Of a stretch of DNA of 64,000 bases, positions 15,476 to 23,181 are shown piece by piece. The stretch lies in contig NZ_FOFV01000008.1 of NCBI RefSeq assembly GCF_900111005.1, positions 62,001 through 126,000 of the forward strand, written 5' to 3'. The position numbers were made by a program, and so were the translations under genes. The DNA comes from Lentzea albida. GTDB lineage: Bacteria; Actinomycetota; Actinomycetes; Mycobacteriales; Pseudonocardiaceae. The notes under the pieces are model-generated. The model had not been told where the DNA came from. It saw only the letters and a list, made by a program, of their open reading frames with translations, and searched no databases. The first letter of the stretch is position 1; the number at the start of each line of letters is the position of its first letter.

Positions 15476-16690
15476 CTACTTGATCTGCATCCCGGAGATC
15501 ATGCGCGACACCACGAGCCGCTGGATCTCGCTCGTGCCTTCAAAAATGGTGAAGATCTTGGCGTCCCGGTGCATCCGCTCCACCGGGTGCTCGCGGGTGT
15601 ACCCGGCCCCACCCAGGATGTGGATCGCCCGCTCCGTGGCCCACACCGACACCTCGGACGCCTTGAGCTTCGACATCGAGCCCTCACCAGCGGTGAACGG
15701 CACGTTGTTGCGCCCCATCCACGCCGCCCGCCACACCAGCAGCCGCGACGCGTCGATCTCCATCCGCATGTTGGCGAGGTCGAACGCGATCGACTGGTTC
15801 TCGATGATCTTGCGGCCGAACGCCTCGCGGTCCTTCGCGTACTCCAGCGCGTAGTCGTAGGCGGCCCGTGCGACACCCACGGCCATGGCGCCCACCGTCG
15901 GGCGCGTGGTCTCGAACGTCGCCATCGCGGCCTGGCCACCTGCGCGCAGACCCTCGCGGGCACGAGCCAGCCGTGCCTCCAACCGCTCCCGGCCACCCAG
16001 AACACAGCGTCCGGGCACCCGCACGTCGTCCAGGAACACGTCTGCCGTGTGCGAGGCGCGCATGCCGTGCTTCTTGATCTTGCCCGGCGACGACAACCCC
16101 GGCGTGCCGGGCGGGACGATGAACCCGGCCTGGCCGCGTGAGCCCAGAGCGGGGTCCACGACGGCGGTGACGACGTGCACGTTCGCGATGCCGCCGTTGG
16201 TGGCCCAGGCCTTCTGGCCGTTCAGCACCCACTCGTCGGTGGCCTCGTCGTAACGGGCGCGCGTGCGGTAGCCGGCCACGTCCGAGCCCGCCTGGGGTTC
16301 GGAGGCGCAGAAGGCGGCCAGCTTCGGGTCCGACTCGTCGCCGAAGCACTCCGGCACCCACTCGGCGAGCTGTTCGGGCTCGCCGCCCGCGAAGATGCCG
16401 GCTACGGCCAGACCGGTGCCCATCAGGGACAACGCGATGCCGGCGTCACCCCAGAAGAGCTCCTCGGTGGCGATGGGCAACGACAACCCGATGGGGTCGG
16501 CGAACCAGGTCGCGAGGGCCTCGAAGCCGTAGAGGCCGATCTTCGCCGCCTCCTGGATCACCGGCCACGGCGTTTCCTCGCGCTCGTCCCACTCCGAGGC
16601 CGCCGGCCTGATCACGTCGCGAGCGAAACCGTGCACCCAGTCGCGCAGGTCGGTCTGGTCTTCGTTCAGCTCGAGCGAGAAGCCACCCAC
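15476..16690 (-). CDS. Acyl-CoA dehydrogenase
   Basis: A 404-residue FAD enzyme that introduces the alpha-beta double bond into an acyl-CoA and passes electrons to electron-transfer flavoprotein. Seen in order: the helical N-domain, the flavin-contacting ASEPQAGSDVAGYRT and NGQKAWATNGG, the KDREAFGRKIIENQSIAFDLANM region, and FEGTSEIQRLV, whose Glu is the expected catalytic base. It is the downstream gene of an operon with the SCP2 protein (15-bp gap), transcribed from a promoter with TACT-N4-AGTA boxes. The fatty-acid context fits a straight-chain acyl substrate; the chain length is unknown. Confidence 0.92.
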   Translation of the reverse strand: MGGFSLELNEDQTDLRDWVHGFARDVIRPAASEWDEREETPWPVIQEAAKIGLYGFEALATWFADPIGLSLPIATEELFWGDAGIALSLMGTGLAVAGIFAGGEPEQLAEWVPECFGDESDPKLAAFCASEPQAGSDVAGYRTRARYDEATDEWVLNGQKAWATNGGIANVHVVTAVVDPALGSRGQAGFIVPPGTPGLSSPGKIKKHGMRASHTADVFLDDVRVPGRCVLGGRERLEARLARAREGLRAGGQAAMATFETTRPTVGAMAVGVARAAYDYALEYAKDREAFGRKIIENQSIAFDLANMRMEIDASRLLVWRAAWMGRNNVPFTAGEGSMSKLKASEVSVWATERAIHILGGAGYTREHPVERMHRDAKIFTIFEGTSEIQRLVVSRMISGMQIK

Positions 16691-16705
16691 TGCAAAACCT
16701 CTCCG

Positions 16706-17335
16706 TCAGGCCTTCGGGATGTTGAACAGGCTCATGAACCCGGCCGCGAACCCCAGGTCGCCCTTCACCTTCAGCTTGCCCGTCATGAACAGCACGGGGG
16801 CGGAGGCGTTGCCGGTCGCGAGCTTCAGGAAGTCGGCGGGCGTCAGCGTCACGATGGCGCGGGCCTCGCGCGTCACGCCCTTGTTGATGGTGCACTCGGC
16901 GTTCTCGATGATGGCCTCGTACACGTCTTCGAGCACGTGGAAGTGCACGACCGCCTTGGTGGCGCCGGCGCGGTCCGCCCGGAAGTGGACCTCCATGCGC
17001 CGGAACACCTCGTCCAGCACGCGCACGCGCAGGGCCTCGTCGGCGACCACGGCCTCGATCTGGTCCTTCGAGGCGCGCGAGATGATGCGGGCGAAGTTCG
17101 ACGGGTCCATCTTCGACAGGTCGAGGTCGGCGCCGCCGTCCGCCAGCCTGCCCAACGCCCGCAGCAGCGCCGCGAAGTCGTCCTTGCCCAGCTTCTTCGG
17201 GTCGATCCCGCGGGCGATGACGTCGATGTCGACGTCCTTCAGGGCGGGGTCGTCCGGCGAGGTCTTCTCCAGCGTGCTGATGAGCTCGGCCGGGCTGAGC
17301 TTCGCGATCGCCTCGGTGCTGAGGTCGAGCGTCAT
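16706..17335 (-). CDS. SCP2 sterol-binding domain protein
   Basis: A 209-residue protein. The N-terminal half is helical, with the unusual Asp-rich run DVDIDVIARGIDPKKLGKDD. The C-terminal half is an SCP2 lipid-carrier fold: VHFRADRAGATKAVVHFHVLEDVYEAIIENAECTINKG, ending PVLFMTGKLKVKGDLGFAAGFMSLF. SCP2 domains bind fatty acyl-CoA or sterols, so it could present substrates to the acyl-CoA dehydrogenase encoded downstream. The ATG has AGGAGGTG about 8 nt upstream. It is the first gene of that operon and is divergent from the TetR gene. Confidence 0.85.
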   Translation of the reverse strand: MTLDLSTEAIAKLSPAELISTLEKTSPDDPALKDVDIDVIARGIDPKKLGKDDFAALLRALGRLADGGADLDLSKMDPSNFARIISRASKDQIEAVVADEALRVRVLDEVFRRMEVHFRADRAGATKAVVHFHVLEDVYEAIIENAECTINKGVTREARAIVTLTPADFLKLATGNASAPVLFMTGKLKVKGDLGFAAGFMSLFNIPKA

Positions 17336-17356
17336 GGTGGGACACCTCCTGGTACC

Positions 17357-17385
17357 TACTCGCGAGTAAGACTACTGATGAGTAG
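17357..17385. promoter_or_regulatory. Tandem TetR-type operators between SCP2 operon and tetR
   Basis: Two inverted repeats lie in the 103-bp divergent gap: the perfect TACTCGCGAGTA (17357-17368) and CTACT-GATG-AGTAG (17372-17385). Their centres are 16 bp apart. On the plus strand a -10-like GATAAT (17406-17411) places the second site over the -35 of the TetR gene. The arrangement suggests cooperative binding of two dimers and control of both directions. The same boxes occur at 20071-20098, 43547-43582 and 55643-55658. Confidence 0.7.
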
Positions 17386-17438
17386 ATAGGGCGGCAAGCC
17401 GATCGGATAATCTTGCGGCTTCGAACCGAGGGGTAGTG

Positions 17439-18074
17439 ATGCGCACAGAAGGTCGAGCCAAGCGCTTGCCACGCGCCGTGCGTGAGCGGCAGATCATGGA
17501 CGCCGCCGTCGACGTGTTCTCGCGGCTCGGCTTCCACTCGGCCTCCATGGACGAGATCTCCGAGGTCGCGGGCATCTCGAAACCGATGCTGTACGCCTAC
17601 CTGGGCTCCAAGGAGGAGTTGTTCGCGACGTGCATCCGGCGTGAGGCCACCCGCATGATGGAGGCCATCGCGACGGGCGTCGAGCCCGACCAGGAACCCG
17701 ACGTGCAGCTGTGGAGCGGCCTGCGGGCGTTCTTCGGGTTCGTCGGGGAGAACCGGGCGAGCTGGCAGGTGCTGCACCGGCAGGCGTCCAACCAGGGCGG
17801 TCCGTTCGCGGTGGAGCTCATGGACATGCGCGCTCGCGCGGTGTCGCTGGTCGCGGCGCTGCTGACCCAGTCGACGAAGGCTCCGGCGACCAAACTCGAG
17901 GCCGAGTCGCTGGCCGCCGCGCTGGTCGGGGCCGGCGAGTCGCTCGCGGACTGGTGGCTCGACCACCCCGAGGAACCCGCCGGCGTCGTCGCGGCCCGCC
18001 TCATGAACCTCGTCTGGATGGGGTTCGGCGACCTGGTCGACGGCAACGTCTGGCATCCACCGTCACGACGTTGA
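17439..18074 (+). CDS. TetR family regulator, probable fatty-acid degradation repressor
   Basis: A 211-residue TetR protein. The N-terminal helix-turn-helix reads RQIMDAAVDVFSRLGFHSASMDEISEVAGISKPMLYAYLGSKEELF. The C-terminal ligand domain (SLVAALLTQ..., ESLADWWLDHPEE) is typical in size. ATG 17439 is preferred, with GAGGGG upstream; a GTG 3 nt earlier is possible. It is divergent from the SCP2/acyl-CoA dehydrogenase operon and shares a gap containing two TetR-type operators, so autoregulation and control of the operon are likely. Because the same operator recurs at other fatty-acid genes in the window, it is the best candidate for their common repressor. An acyl-CoA inducer is an inference. 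Its 3' end overlaps the MaoC gene by 12 bp. Confidence 0.88.
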   Translation: MRTEGRAKRLPRAVRERQIMDAAVDVFSRLGFHSASMDEISEVAGISKPMLYAYLGSKEELFATCIRREATRMMEAIATGVEPDQEPDVQLWSGLRAFFGFVGENRASWQVLHRQASNQGGPFAVELMDMRARAVSLVAALLTQSTKAPATKLEAESLAAALVGAGESLADWWLDHPEEPAGVVAARLMNLVWMGFGDLVDGNVWHPPSRR

Positions 18075-18824
18075 GCCGAGCACGTGGGGTCCCTTGCCCC
18101 ACACGGCGAACTCCCAGCCGCCGCCGTTCTCGCTCGCCGAGAACTCGACGCGACCGGGGACGAGCAGCGGCTTCTTGAACCGGACGTCGACCGTCACGGC
18201 CTCGGGCAGCCGTCCTTCCAGCGCGGCCAGGCACCGGGCCTTCGTCCACATGCCGTGCGCGATCGCCCGCTTGAAGCCGAACACCTTGGCGCTCAACGGG
18301 TGCAGGTGGATCGGGTTGCGGTCGCCGGACGCCGCGCCGTAGCGCCGCCCGATGTCCGCCGGCACCCGCCACACCGCCGAGGCGACCGGCCGTTCCAGCT
18401 GCTCGCCGGTGCTGGACGCACCGCCACCGCGTCGCAGGTAGGTCGAAACCCCTTCCCAGACACCGGAAATCGACGTCACCACGTCCACCTGCGTGCCCTG
18501 GGGGTGTGGTCGCAGATCGCGCGCGGACACCGTGATCTCCAGCGGCTCGTCCGCGGTCAGCGGCCGCGCCTGCGTGATCCGGTTCGCCACGTGCACGAGG
18601 CCGGGCAGCGGGAACGGGAACCCGGGCCCGGACATCAGCTTCATCTGCAGCGGAAACCCGAGCACGTGCGGGTAGGTCAACGGCAACGCGTCGCGCAAAC
18701 CGAAGCCGCACACCGAGTTGTAGGCCGCGAGGTGCTTCAGCGAGACGTCGACGGAGGCCGACACCGGTTGCGCGGCAAGCGTTTCGCCGCGCCGGAACGA
18801 CGTGAGGGCGGCGCGCAGCAGCAT
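18063..18824 (-). CDS. MaoC-like (R)-enoyl-CoA/ACP hydratase (HtdX-like)
   Basis: A 253-residue hot-dog fold protein. The C-terminal half carries the hydratase motif: YGAASGDRNPIHLHPLSAKVFGFKRAIAHGMW, where the Asp and His are the expected catalytic pair. The ATG shares one base with the stop of the FabG4-like gene (TGATG on the minus strand), so the two are coupled. The order MaoC-FabG4 next to a divergent thiolase matches Rv0241c-Rv0242c-Rv0243 of M. tuberculosis (htdX-fabG4-fadA2). It probably hydrates or dehydrates 3-hydroxyacyl thioesters in partnership with the reductase. Confidence 0.88.
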   Translation of the reverse strand: MLLRAALTSFRRGETLAAQPVSASVDVSLKHLAAYNSVCGFGLRDALPLTYPHVLGFPLQMKLMSGPGFPFPLPGLVHVANRITQARPLTADEPLEITVSARDLRPHPQGTQVDVVTSISGVWEGVSTYLRRGGGASSTGEQLERPVASAVWRVPADIGRRYGAASGDRNPIHLHPLSAKVFGFKRAIAHGMWTKARCLAALEGRLPEAVTVDVRFKKPLLVPGRVEFSASENGGGWEFAVWGKGPHVLGSTS

Positions 18825-20059
18825 CAGGCCCCCAGCAGCATCTGGCCGCACACCCGCACGACGTTGCCGTTCACGCCACCGGATCCCGGCGACGCGAACC
18901 ACGCCACGGTCTCCGCGACGTCGACCGGCAACCCGCCCTGCGACAGGCTGTTCATCCGCCGCCCGGCCTCGCGGGTCGCGAACGGCACCGCGGCCGTCAT
19001 CTTCGTCTCGATGAAACCGGGTGCCACGGCGTTGATCGTGGCGCCCCGAGCCGCGAGGACGGGCGCGAGCGTCTGCACCATGCCGATCACGCCCGCCTTC
19101 GACGTGGCGTAGTTGGTCTGGCCGCGGTTGCCCGCGATCCCGGCGATCGACGACACCCCGATGATCCGCCCACCGCCGCGCAGCACGCCGTCGTGCAGCA
19201 ACGCGTCGTTGACCCGTTCCTGGCAGGCGAGGTTGACCTCCAGCACCGAGTCCCACTGCGAGGAGTCCATGCGCGCCAGCGTCTTGTCGCGCGTGATGCC
19301 GGCGTTGTGCACGACGATGTCGACACCGCTGTGCCGTTCCAGCAGGTACGAGGTCAGCCGGGCGGGGTCGCCGGTGATGTCGAGCTGCAACGCGGACCCG
19401 CCGATGGAGTTCGCGACCTTCGACAGCTCGTCACCCGCCGCGGGCACGTCGAGGCAGACCACGTGCGCGCCGTCGCGGGCCAACGTGGCCGCGATCGCCT
19501 CGCCGATGCCCCGCGAGGCGCCCGTGACCAGCGCGACCTTGCCCTTCAGCGTGGCCGGAGCGGCGTTCCCGGAGACGTGCACGACCTGCCCGGACACGTA
19601 CGCGGACCGCCCGGAGAGGAAGAACCGCAACGTCGACTCGACCCCGTCCTCGGCTCCGTCCGCCACGTACACGAGGTTCGCCGTGCCACCGCGGCGCAGC
19701 TCCTTGCCGACCGATCGCACGAAGCCTTCCAACGCCCGTTGCGCCACGGAGTCCGGCGACCGCCCGATCACCACCACGCGTCCGCACGGCCCCAGCTGCG
19801 TGATCGCCGGGTGGAAGAACTCGTGCAGTTGCCGCAGGTCGGAGACGGACGAGAGCTCCGACGCGTCGAACACCAGCGCGCCGTACGGGGCAGGCCCAGT
19901 TTCCAGCTGCTTCAGAAAGGGCAGCCGGGTGGCGCCACCGACGAGCACCGGTGTGGCCAGTGCGGCGTCGCGGCGCAGCGGATACGGGTCCGGCAGGCCA
20001 AGCCTGCGCACGAGCTGACGGCCGAGCCCCGACGTTGCGAACTTCTGGTACCTGTCCAC
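18824..20059 (-). CDS. fabG4: FabG4-like 3-oxoacyl reductase (high-molecular-weight FabG)
   Basis: A 411-residue two-domain short-chain dehydrogenase. The N-terminal flavodoxin-like extension (about residues 1-185) is non-catalytic. The C-terminal FabG domain has GASRGIGEAIAAT (cofactor loop), HNAGITRDKTLARM, GVSSIAGIAGNRGQTNYATSKAG (Ser and YxxxK) and APGFIETKMT. Its length and neighbours match FabG4 (Rv0242c), an NADH-using reductase of 3-oxoacyl-CoA or ACP. GTG 20059 is chosen because a -10-like TAGGTT ends 7 nt upstream, giving a leaderless mRNA; TTG 20068 is an alternative. The promoter is overlapped by the operator pair at 20071-20098. Confidence 0.9.
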   Translation of the reverse strand: MDRYQKFATSGLGRQLVRRLGLPDPYPLRRDAALATPVLVGGATRLPFLKQLETGPAPYGALVFDASELSSVSDLRQLHEFFHPAITQLGPCGRVVVIGRSPDSVAQRALEGFVRSVGKELRRGGTANLVYVADGAEDGVESTLRFFLSGRSAYVSGQVVHVSGNAAPATLKGKVALVTGASRGIGEAIAATLARDGAHVVCLDVPAAGDELSKVANSIGGSALQLDITGDPARLTSYLLERHSGVDIVVHNAGITRDKTLARMDSSQWDSVLEVNLACQERVNDALLHDGVLRGGGRIIGVSSIAGIAGNRGQTNYATSKAGVIGMVQTLAPVLAARGATINAVAPGFIETKMTAAVPFATREAGRRMNSLSQGGLPVDVAETVAWFASPGSGGVNGNVVRVCGQMLLGA

Positions 20060-20070
20060 GAACCACAACC

Positions 20071-20106
20071 TACTCGCTAGTAAGTCTACCCGCTAGTAGG
20101 TAGTAT
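20071..20106. promoter_or_regulatory. Paired operators and back-to-back leaderless promoters, fabG4/fadA2
   Basis: Two inverted repeats, TACTCGCTAGTA (20071-20082) and TACCCGCTAGTA (20087-20098), have centres 16 bp apart, the same geometry as at 17357-17385. On the plus strand the -10 TAGTAT (20101-20106) ends 6 nt before the thiolase ATG. On the minus strand TAGGTT (20072-20067) ends 7 nt before the fabG4 GTG. Both messages would be leaderless, and repressor bound to the pair would cover both promoters. Confidence 0.72.
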
Positions 20107-20112
20107 GACGGC

Positions 20113-21318
20113 ATGCGAGTAGCGATCATCGGCGGCAACCGCATCCCGTTCGCCCGCTCGAACGGCCCGTACGCCACCGCGTCGAACCAGGACATGTTCA
20201 CGGCGGTGCTGGACGGCCTGGTGAGCCGCTTCGGCCTGAAGGGCGAACGCCTCGGCGAGGTGGTCGGGGGCGCCGTGCTCAAGCACTCGCGCGACTTCAA
20301 CCTCGTCCGCGAGTCCGTCCTCGGCAGCAGGCTCAGCCCGGAAACGCCCGCGTACGACCTCCAGCAGGCGTGCGGCACCGGCCTGCAGGCGATCGTCGCC
20401 GTGGCCAACAAGATCGCGCTCGGCCAGATCGAGGCGGGCATCGCGGGCGGCGTCGACACCACCAGCGACGCGCCGATCGGCGTGAACGAGAACTTCCGCA
20501 AGCTCCTGCTGGAGTTCAACCGCACCCGCAAGATCAGCCTCCTGACGAAGCTGCGGCCGAGCCACGTCGTCCCGCACCTGCCGCGCAACGGCGAACCGCG
20601 CACCGGCATGTCGATGGGCGAGCACGCGGCCGTCACCGCCGCCGAGTACGGCATCACGCGCGAGGACCAGGACGAACTCACCGCGCGCAGCCACCAGAAC
20701 CTCGCGCGCGCCTACGACGAGGGCTTCTTCGACGACCTCGTCACCCCGTACCTCGGCCTGACCCGCGACCAGAACCTCCGCCCGGACAGCAGCGTGGAGA
20801 AGCTCGCGAAGCTCAAGCCCGTCTTCGGCGACACGATGACCGCCGGCAACTCGACCCCGCTGTCCGACGGCGCCTCCGCGGTCCTGCTCGCGACCGAGGA
20901 GTGGGCGGCCGCGCGCAACCTGCCCGTGCTCGCGTACCTGACGTTCGCCGAGACCGCCGCCGTCGACTACGTGCACGGCGGCGAGGGCCTGCTCATGGCA
21001 CCCGTGCACGCTGCACCGCGCATGCTCGACAAGGCGGGCCTCACACTCCAGGACTTCGACTTCTACGAGGTGCACGAGGCGTTCGCGTCCCAGGTGCTGG
21101 CGACGTTGAAGGCCTGGGAGAAGGAGCTCGGCGAGATCGACAGGGCGAAGCTGAACGTCAACGGCTCGTCACTCGCGGCAGGCCACCCGTTCGCCGCCAC
21201 CGGCGCCCGCATCGTCGCGACCCTCGCCAAGTTGCTGCACCAGAAGGGAAGTGGACGCGGTTTCGTGTCCATTTGCGCGGCCGGCGGCCAGGGGATCACT
21301 GCGATTCTGGAACGGTGA
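20113..21318 (+). CDS. fadA2: Acetyl-CoA C-acyltransferase (FadA2/FadI-like thiolase)
   Basis: A 401-residue thiolase that cleaves 3-oxoacyl-CoA with CoA. The nucleophile is C87 in QQACGTGLQ. The second catalytic region is YEVHEAFASQ, and the C-terminal SICAAGGQGITAILE holds the acid/base Cys. NGSSLAAGHPFAATGAR is also diagnostic. It is divergent from the fabG4-maoC operon, as in the M. tuberculosis fadA2 locus. The ATG lies 6 nt after a -10 box, so the transcript is probably leaderless and controlled by the boxes at 20071-20098. Confidence 0.92.
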   Translation: MRVAIIGGNRIPFARSNGPYATASNQDMFTAVLDGLVSRFGLKGERLGEVVGGAVLKHSRDFNLVRESVLGSRLSPETPAYDLQQACGTGLQAIVAVANKIALGQIEAGIAGGVDTTSDAPIGVNENFRKLLLEFNRTRKISLLTKLRPSHVVPHLPRNGEPRTGMSMGEHAAVTAAEYGITREDQDELTARSHQNLARAYDEGFFDDLVTPYLGLTRDQNLRPDSSVEKLAKLKPVFGDTMTAGNSTPLSDGASAVLLATEEWAAARNLPVLAYLTFAETAAVDYVHGGEGLLMAPVHAAPRMLDKAGLTLQDFDFYEVHEAFASQVLATLKAWEKELGEIDRAKLNVNGSSLAAGHPFAATGARIVATLAKLLHQKGSGRGFVSICAAGGQGITAILER

Positions 21319-21401
21319 CGCACCAAGGCTTGCCGAAGCCGAGGGTCCCTCATGCACACTCACTGGACCGCAGCGTGGCGGTACTGGGGGGTGGGGGGCG
21401 C

Positions 21402-21662
21402 ATGCACGACCTGCAAGTCGATCCCGAGAGAGATCCGGTGCTGGCACGCGCCCTCACCGGCACGATGCGCGACGAGTGGCGGCCGGCCGCCGACGCCATG
21501 AGGTCGGCCCGCGAGTGGGAACGCCGCGCCTACATCACGCTGACGCTGGCCGCGGCGGCCCGGCGGCGCGTCGAGTGGCTCAGGCGGTGGCTCAAGGCCC
21601 GTCCGGACGACCAGGACGCCGCCGCGGTCCAACACGCACTGGCGTCGCTCAACGAGAGCTAG
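21402..21662 (+). CDS. Small helical protein of unknown function
   Basis: An 86-residue frame beginning MHDLQVDPERDPVLARALTG. It is rich in Ala, Arg and Trp and predicted helical (EWERRAYITLTLAAAARRRVEWLRRWLKARPDDQDAAAVQHAL), reminiscent of a single tetratricopeptide-like hairpin. A purine-rich GGGGGG lies just upstream of the ATG. It follows the thiolase after 83 bp and overlaps the convergent serine protease gene by 14 bp. No family is recognised; it may be real or marginal. Confidence 0.45.
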   Translation: MHDLQVDPERDPVLARALTGTMRDEWRPAADAMRSAREWERRAYITLTLAAAARRRVEWLRRWLKARPDDQDAAAVQHALASLNES

Positions 21663-22329
21663 CGATCGTGCTGTCGATCCAGGCCTGATGCGGCGCCACG
21701 GCCGTGTAGACGGTCCAGCCTTCGGCGCCACACGGCCCTATCGGCCCGCGACTCGTCACCGCGACCACCCTGCCGTCGACGATCGCGGGCGTCCCCGAGT
21801 CACCGTGGCACACGGCGGCCTCGGCGGACTGCTTCACGCAGATCTCGTCGTTCCCGCCGCACTGCCCGAGCACCTCGGTGTCGAGCTGCTTGAGGTGCCG
21901 CGGAGAGGTGGGGTTCTCCTGCGCGTCCATGCCCCAGCCGAGCAACCGGATCGGCCCGGACACCGGCATCGGACCGACCAGTGCGGGCGTCTCGGCGACG
22001 GGCTTCTCCAACTCGACCAGCCCGATGTCGCCGTGGTCGCCCTTGTGCACGCTCGCGACCGCGACGACGCTGCCGCCTTCGAGCCGGTCGTTCGACCCGA
22101 CCCGGACCGACGTGCCGACCGCGGCCCGCCCCAGGCAGTGTCCCGCCGTCACGATCCACCGCGGCGCGACCAGCCCGCCACCGCACCCGTGCCCGTTGTC
22201 GTCGTGCCCCAGGTCGGCGATCCAGGTGTGCTCCCCGGTCGCCGTCTCCCCGCCGATGATCGCGTGCGCGGGCGCGATGGACGCCATCACCGCCGCCCCG
22301 ACGACCATGCCGATCAACAAGTTCCGCAT
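21649..22329 (-). CDS. Secreted S1 (chymotrypsin-fold) serine protease
   Basis: A 226-residue precursor. A signal peptide occupies residues 1-23 (ending APAHA), and the mature enzyme begins with IIGGE. The catalytic triad is H64 (TAGHC), D101 (GDHGDIGLVEL) and S178 (CHGDSGTP). Cysteines pair in the normal places. Two departures are visible: GDSGTP in place of GDSGGP, and Ala at the position six before the catalytic Ser, where trypsin has Asp, so it should not have trypsin-like Arg/Lys specificity. It is shorter than many Streptomyces proteases and has no evident prodomain. Confidence 0.85.
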   Translation of the reverse strand: MRNLLIGMVVGAAVMASIAPAHAIIGGETATGEHTWIADLGHDDNGHGCGGGLVAPRWIVTAGHCLGRAAVGTSVRVGSNDRLEGGSVVAVASVHKGDHGDIGLVELEKPVAETPALVGPMPVSGPIRLLGWGMDAQENPTSPRHLKQLDTEVLGQCGGNDEICVKQSAEAAVCHGDSGTPAIVDGRVVAVTSRGPIGPCGAEGWTVYTAVAPHQAWIDSTIASSR

Positions 22330-22412
22330 GGATCGGCACGGTATGGATCGACGCCGTCACCGCGGATCGCACCGCGGCATGATCCGCGGGTCAGACCTCA
22401 GGACTACGGCCG

Positions 22413-23027
22413 TCAGTCGAGCAACGACCACGCGGCCGTGCACGACGCGGACACGGTGATCTGCTGCGCCTTCAGGTTCAGCTGGTCCACCATCCCGGCG
22501 GGCCCGGCCATCTCGAACGACGCCGCACCGCTCATCATCCGCGGCTGGTAGTGCGCGCCGCCCTCCGTGTCACCGATCCGCAGCAACGGCCCGAGCCGCC
22601 GCCCCAACGCAGACGCGTACCCCTCGGCGCGACGCAGCGCATCCGCGACGGCCTCCCGCTGCGCCTCACGGATGGCCTCGCCGTCGTCGACCAACGCCCA
22701 CGACGGACCGTTGATCCAGGACGGCTCGGCCTGGACGAGTTCGCCGAGCAGCGCGTCGAGGCGGTCGAGGTCCTTCACCCAGATCACGTACTGCTGCGAC
22801 GCGCGGCTGCCGACGCGCTGGTTGTTGTCCCAGTTGTCGTGCGCGGACAGCTGCCGCGACCGCACCTCGAACTCCTCGAGCAGCGGCTCGATCGTGGAAA
22901 TGCGCTGGTTGAGGGTGCTCACCGCCTCGGAGCGTTCGGCGCCGAGCGCCTCGAACGTCACGTCGACCTGTGCGCGGTCGGCGGTGCGCTCGACCTCGCC
23001 TGTCCCCTTCGTCACGACTTCAGCCAC
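22413..23027 (-). CDS. SIMPL domain-containing protein
   Basis: About 204 residues of a SIMPL (DUF541) domain: GEVERTADRAQVDVTFEALGAERSEAVSTLNQRI at the N-terminus, and DALRRAEGYASALGRRLGPLLRIGD in the second half. There is no signal peptide, unlike periplasmic relatives, so it is probably cytoplasmic. The GTG at 23027 is used because the domain starts there; earlier starts up to 23063 are possible and none has a strong ribosome-binding site. The family has roles reported in stress resistance and oligomeric ring formation, but the task in this organism is unknown. Confidence 0.8.
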   Translation of the reverse strand: MAEVVTKGTGEVERTADRAQVDVTFEALGAERSEAVSTLNQRISTIEPLLEEFEVRSRQLSAHDNWDNNQRVGSRASQQYVIWVKDLDRLDALLGELVQAEPSWINGPSWALVDDGEAIREAQREAVADALRRAEGYASALGRRLGPLLRIGDTEGGAHYQPRMMSGAASFEMAGPAGMVDQLNLKAQQITVSASCTAAWSLLD

Positions 23028-23181
23028 GTGGGCCAGCCAACCGGCACGGCACAGCATCCGCAACTATTCGACTCTATTGCTCCATCACTAGATAAACTTA
23101 GAGAGCGGCATCCGGCCGCATTTCGACGCGAGTCTGCGCGTCTCTAAGGCGGGTCCTAGAAACGCGGATACGGTGCGAGCC

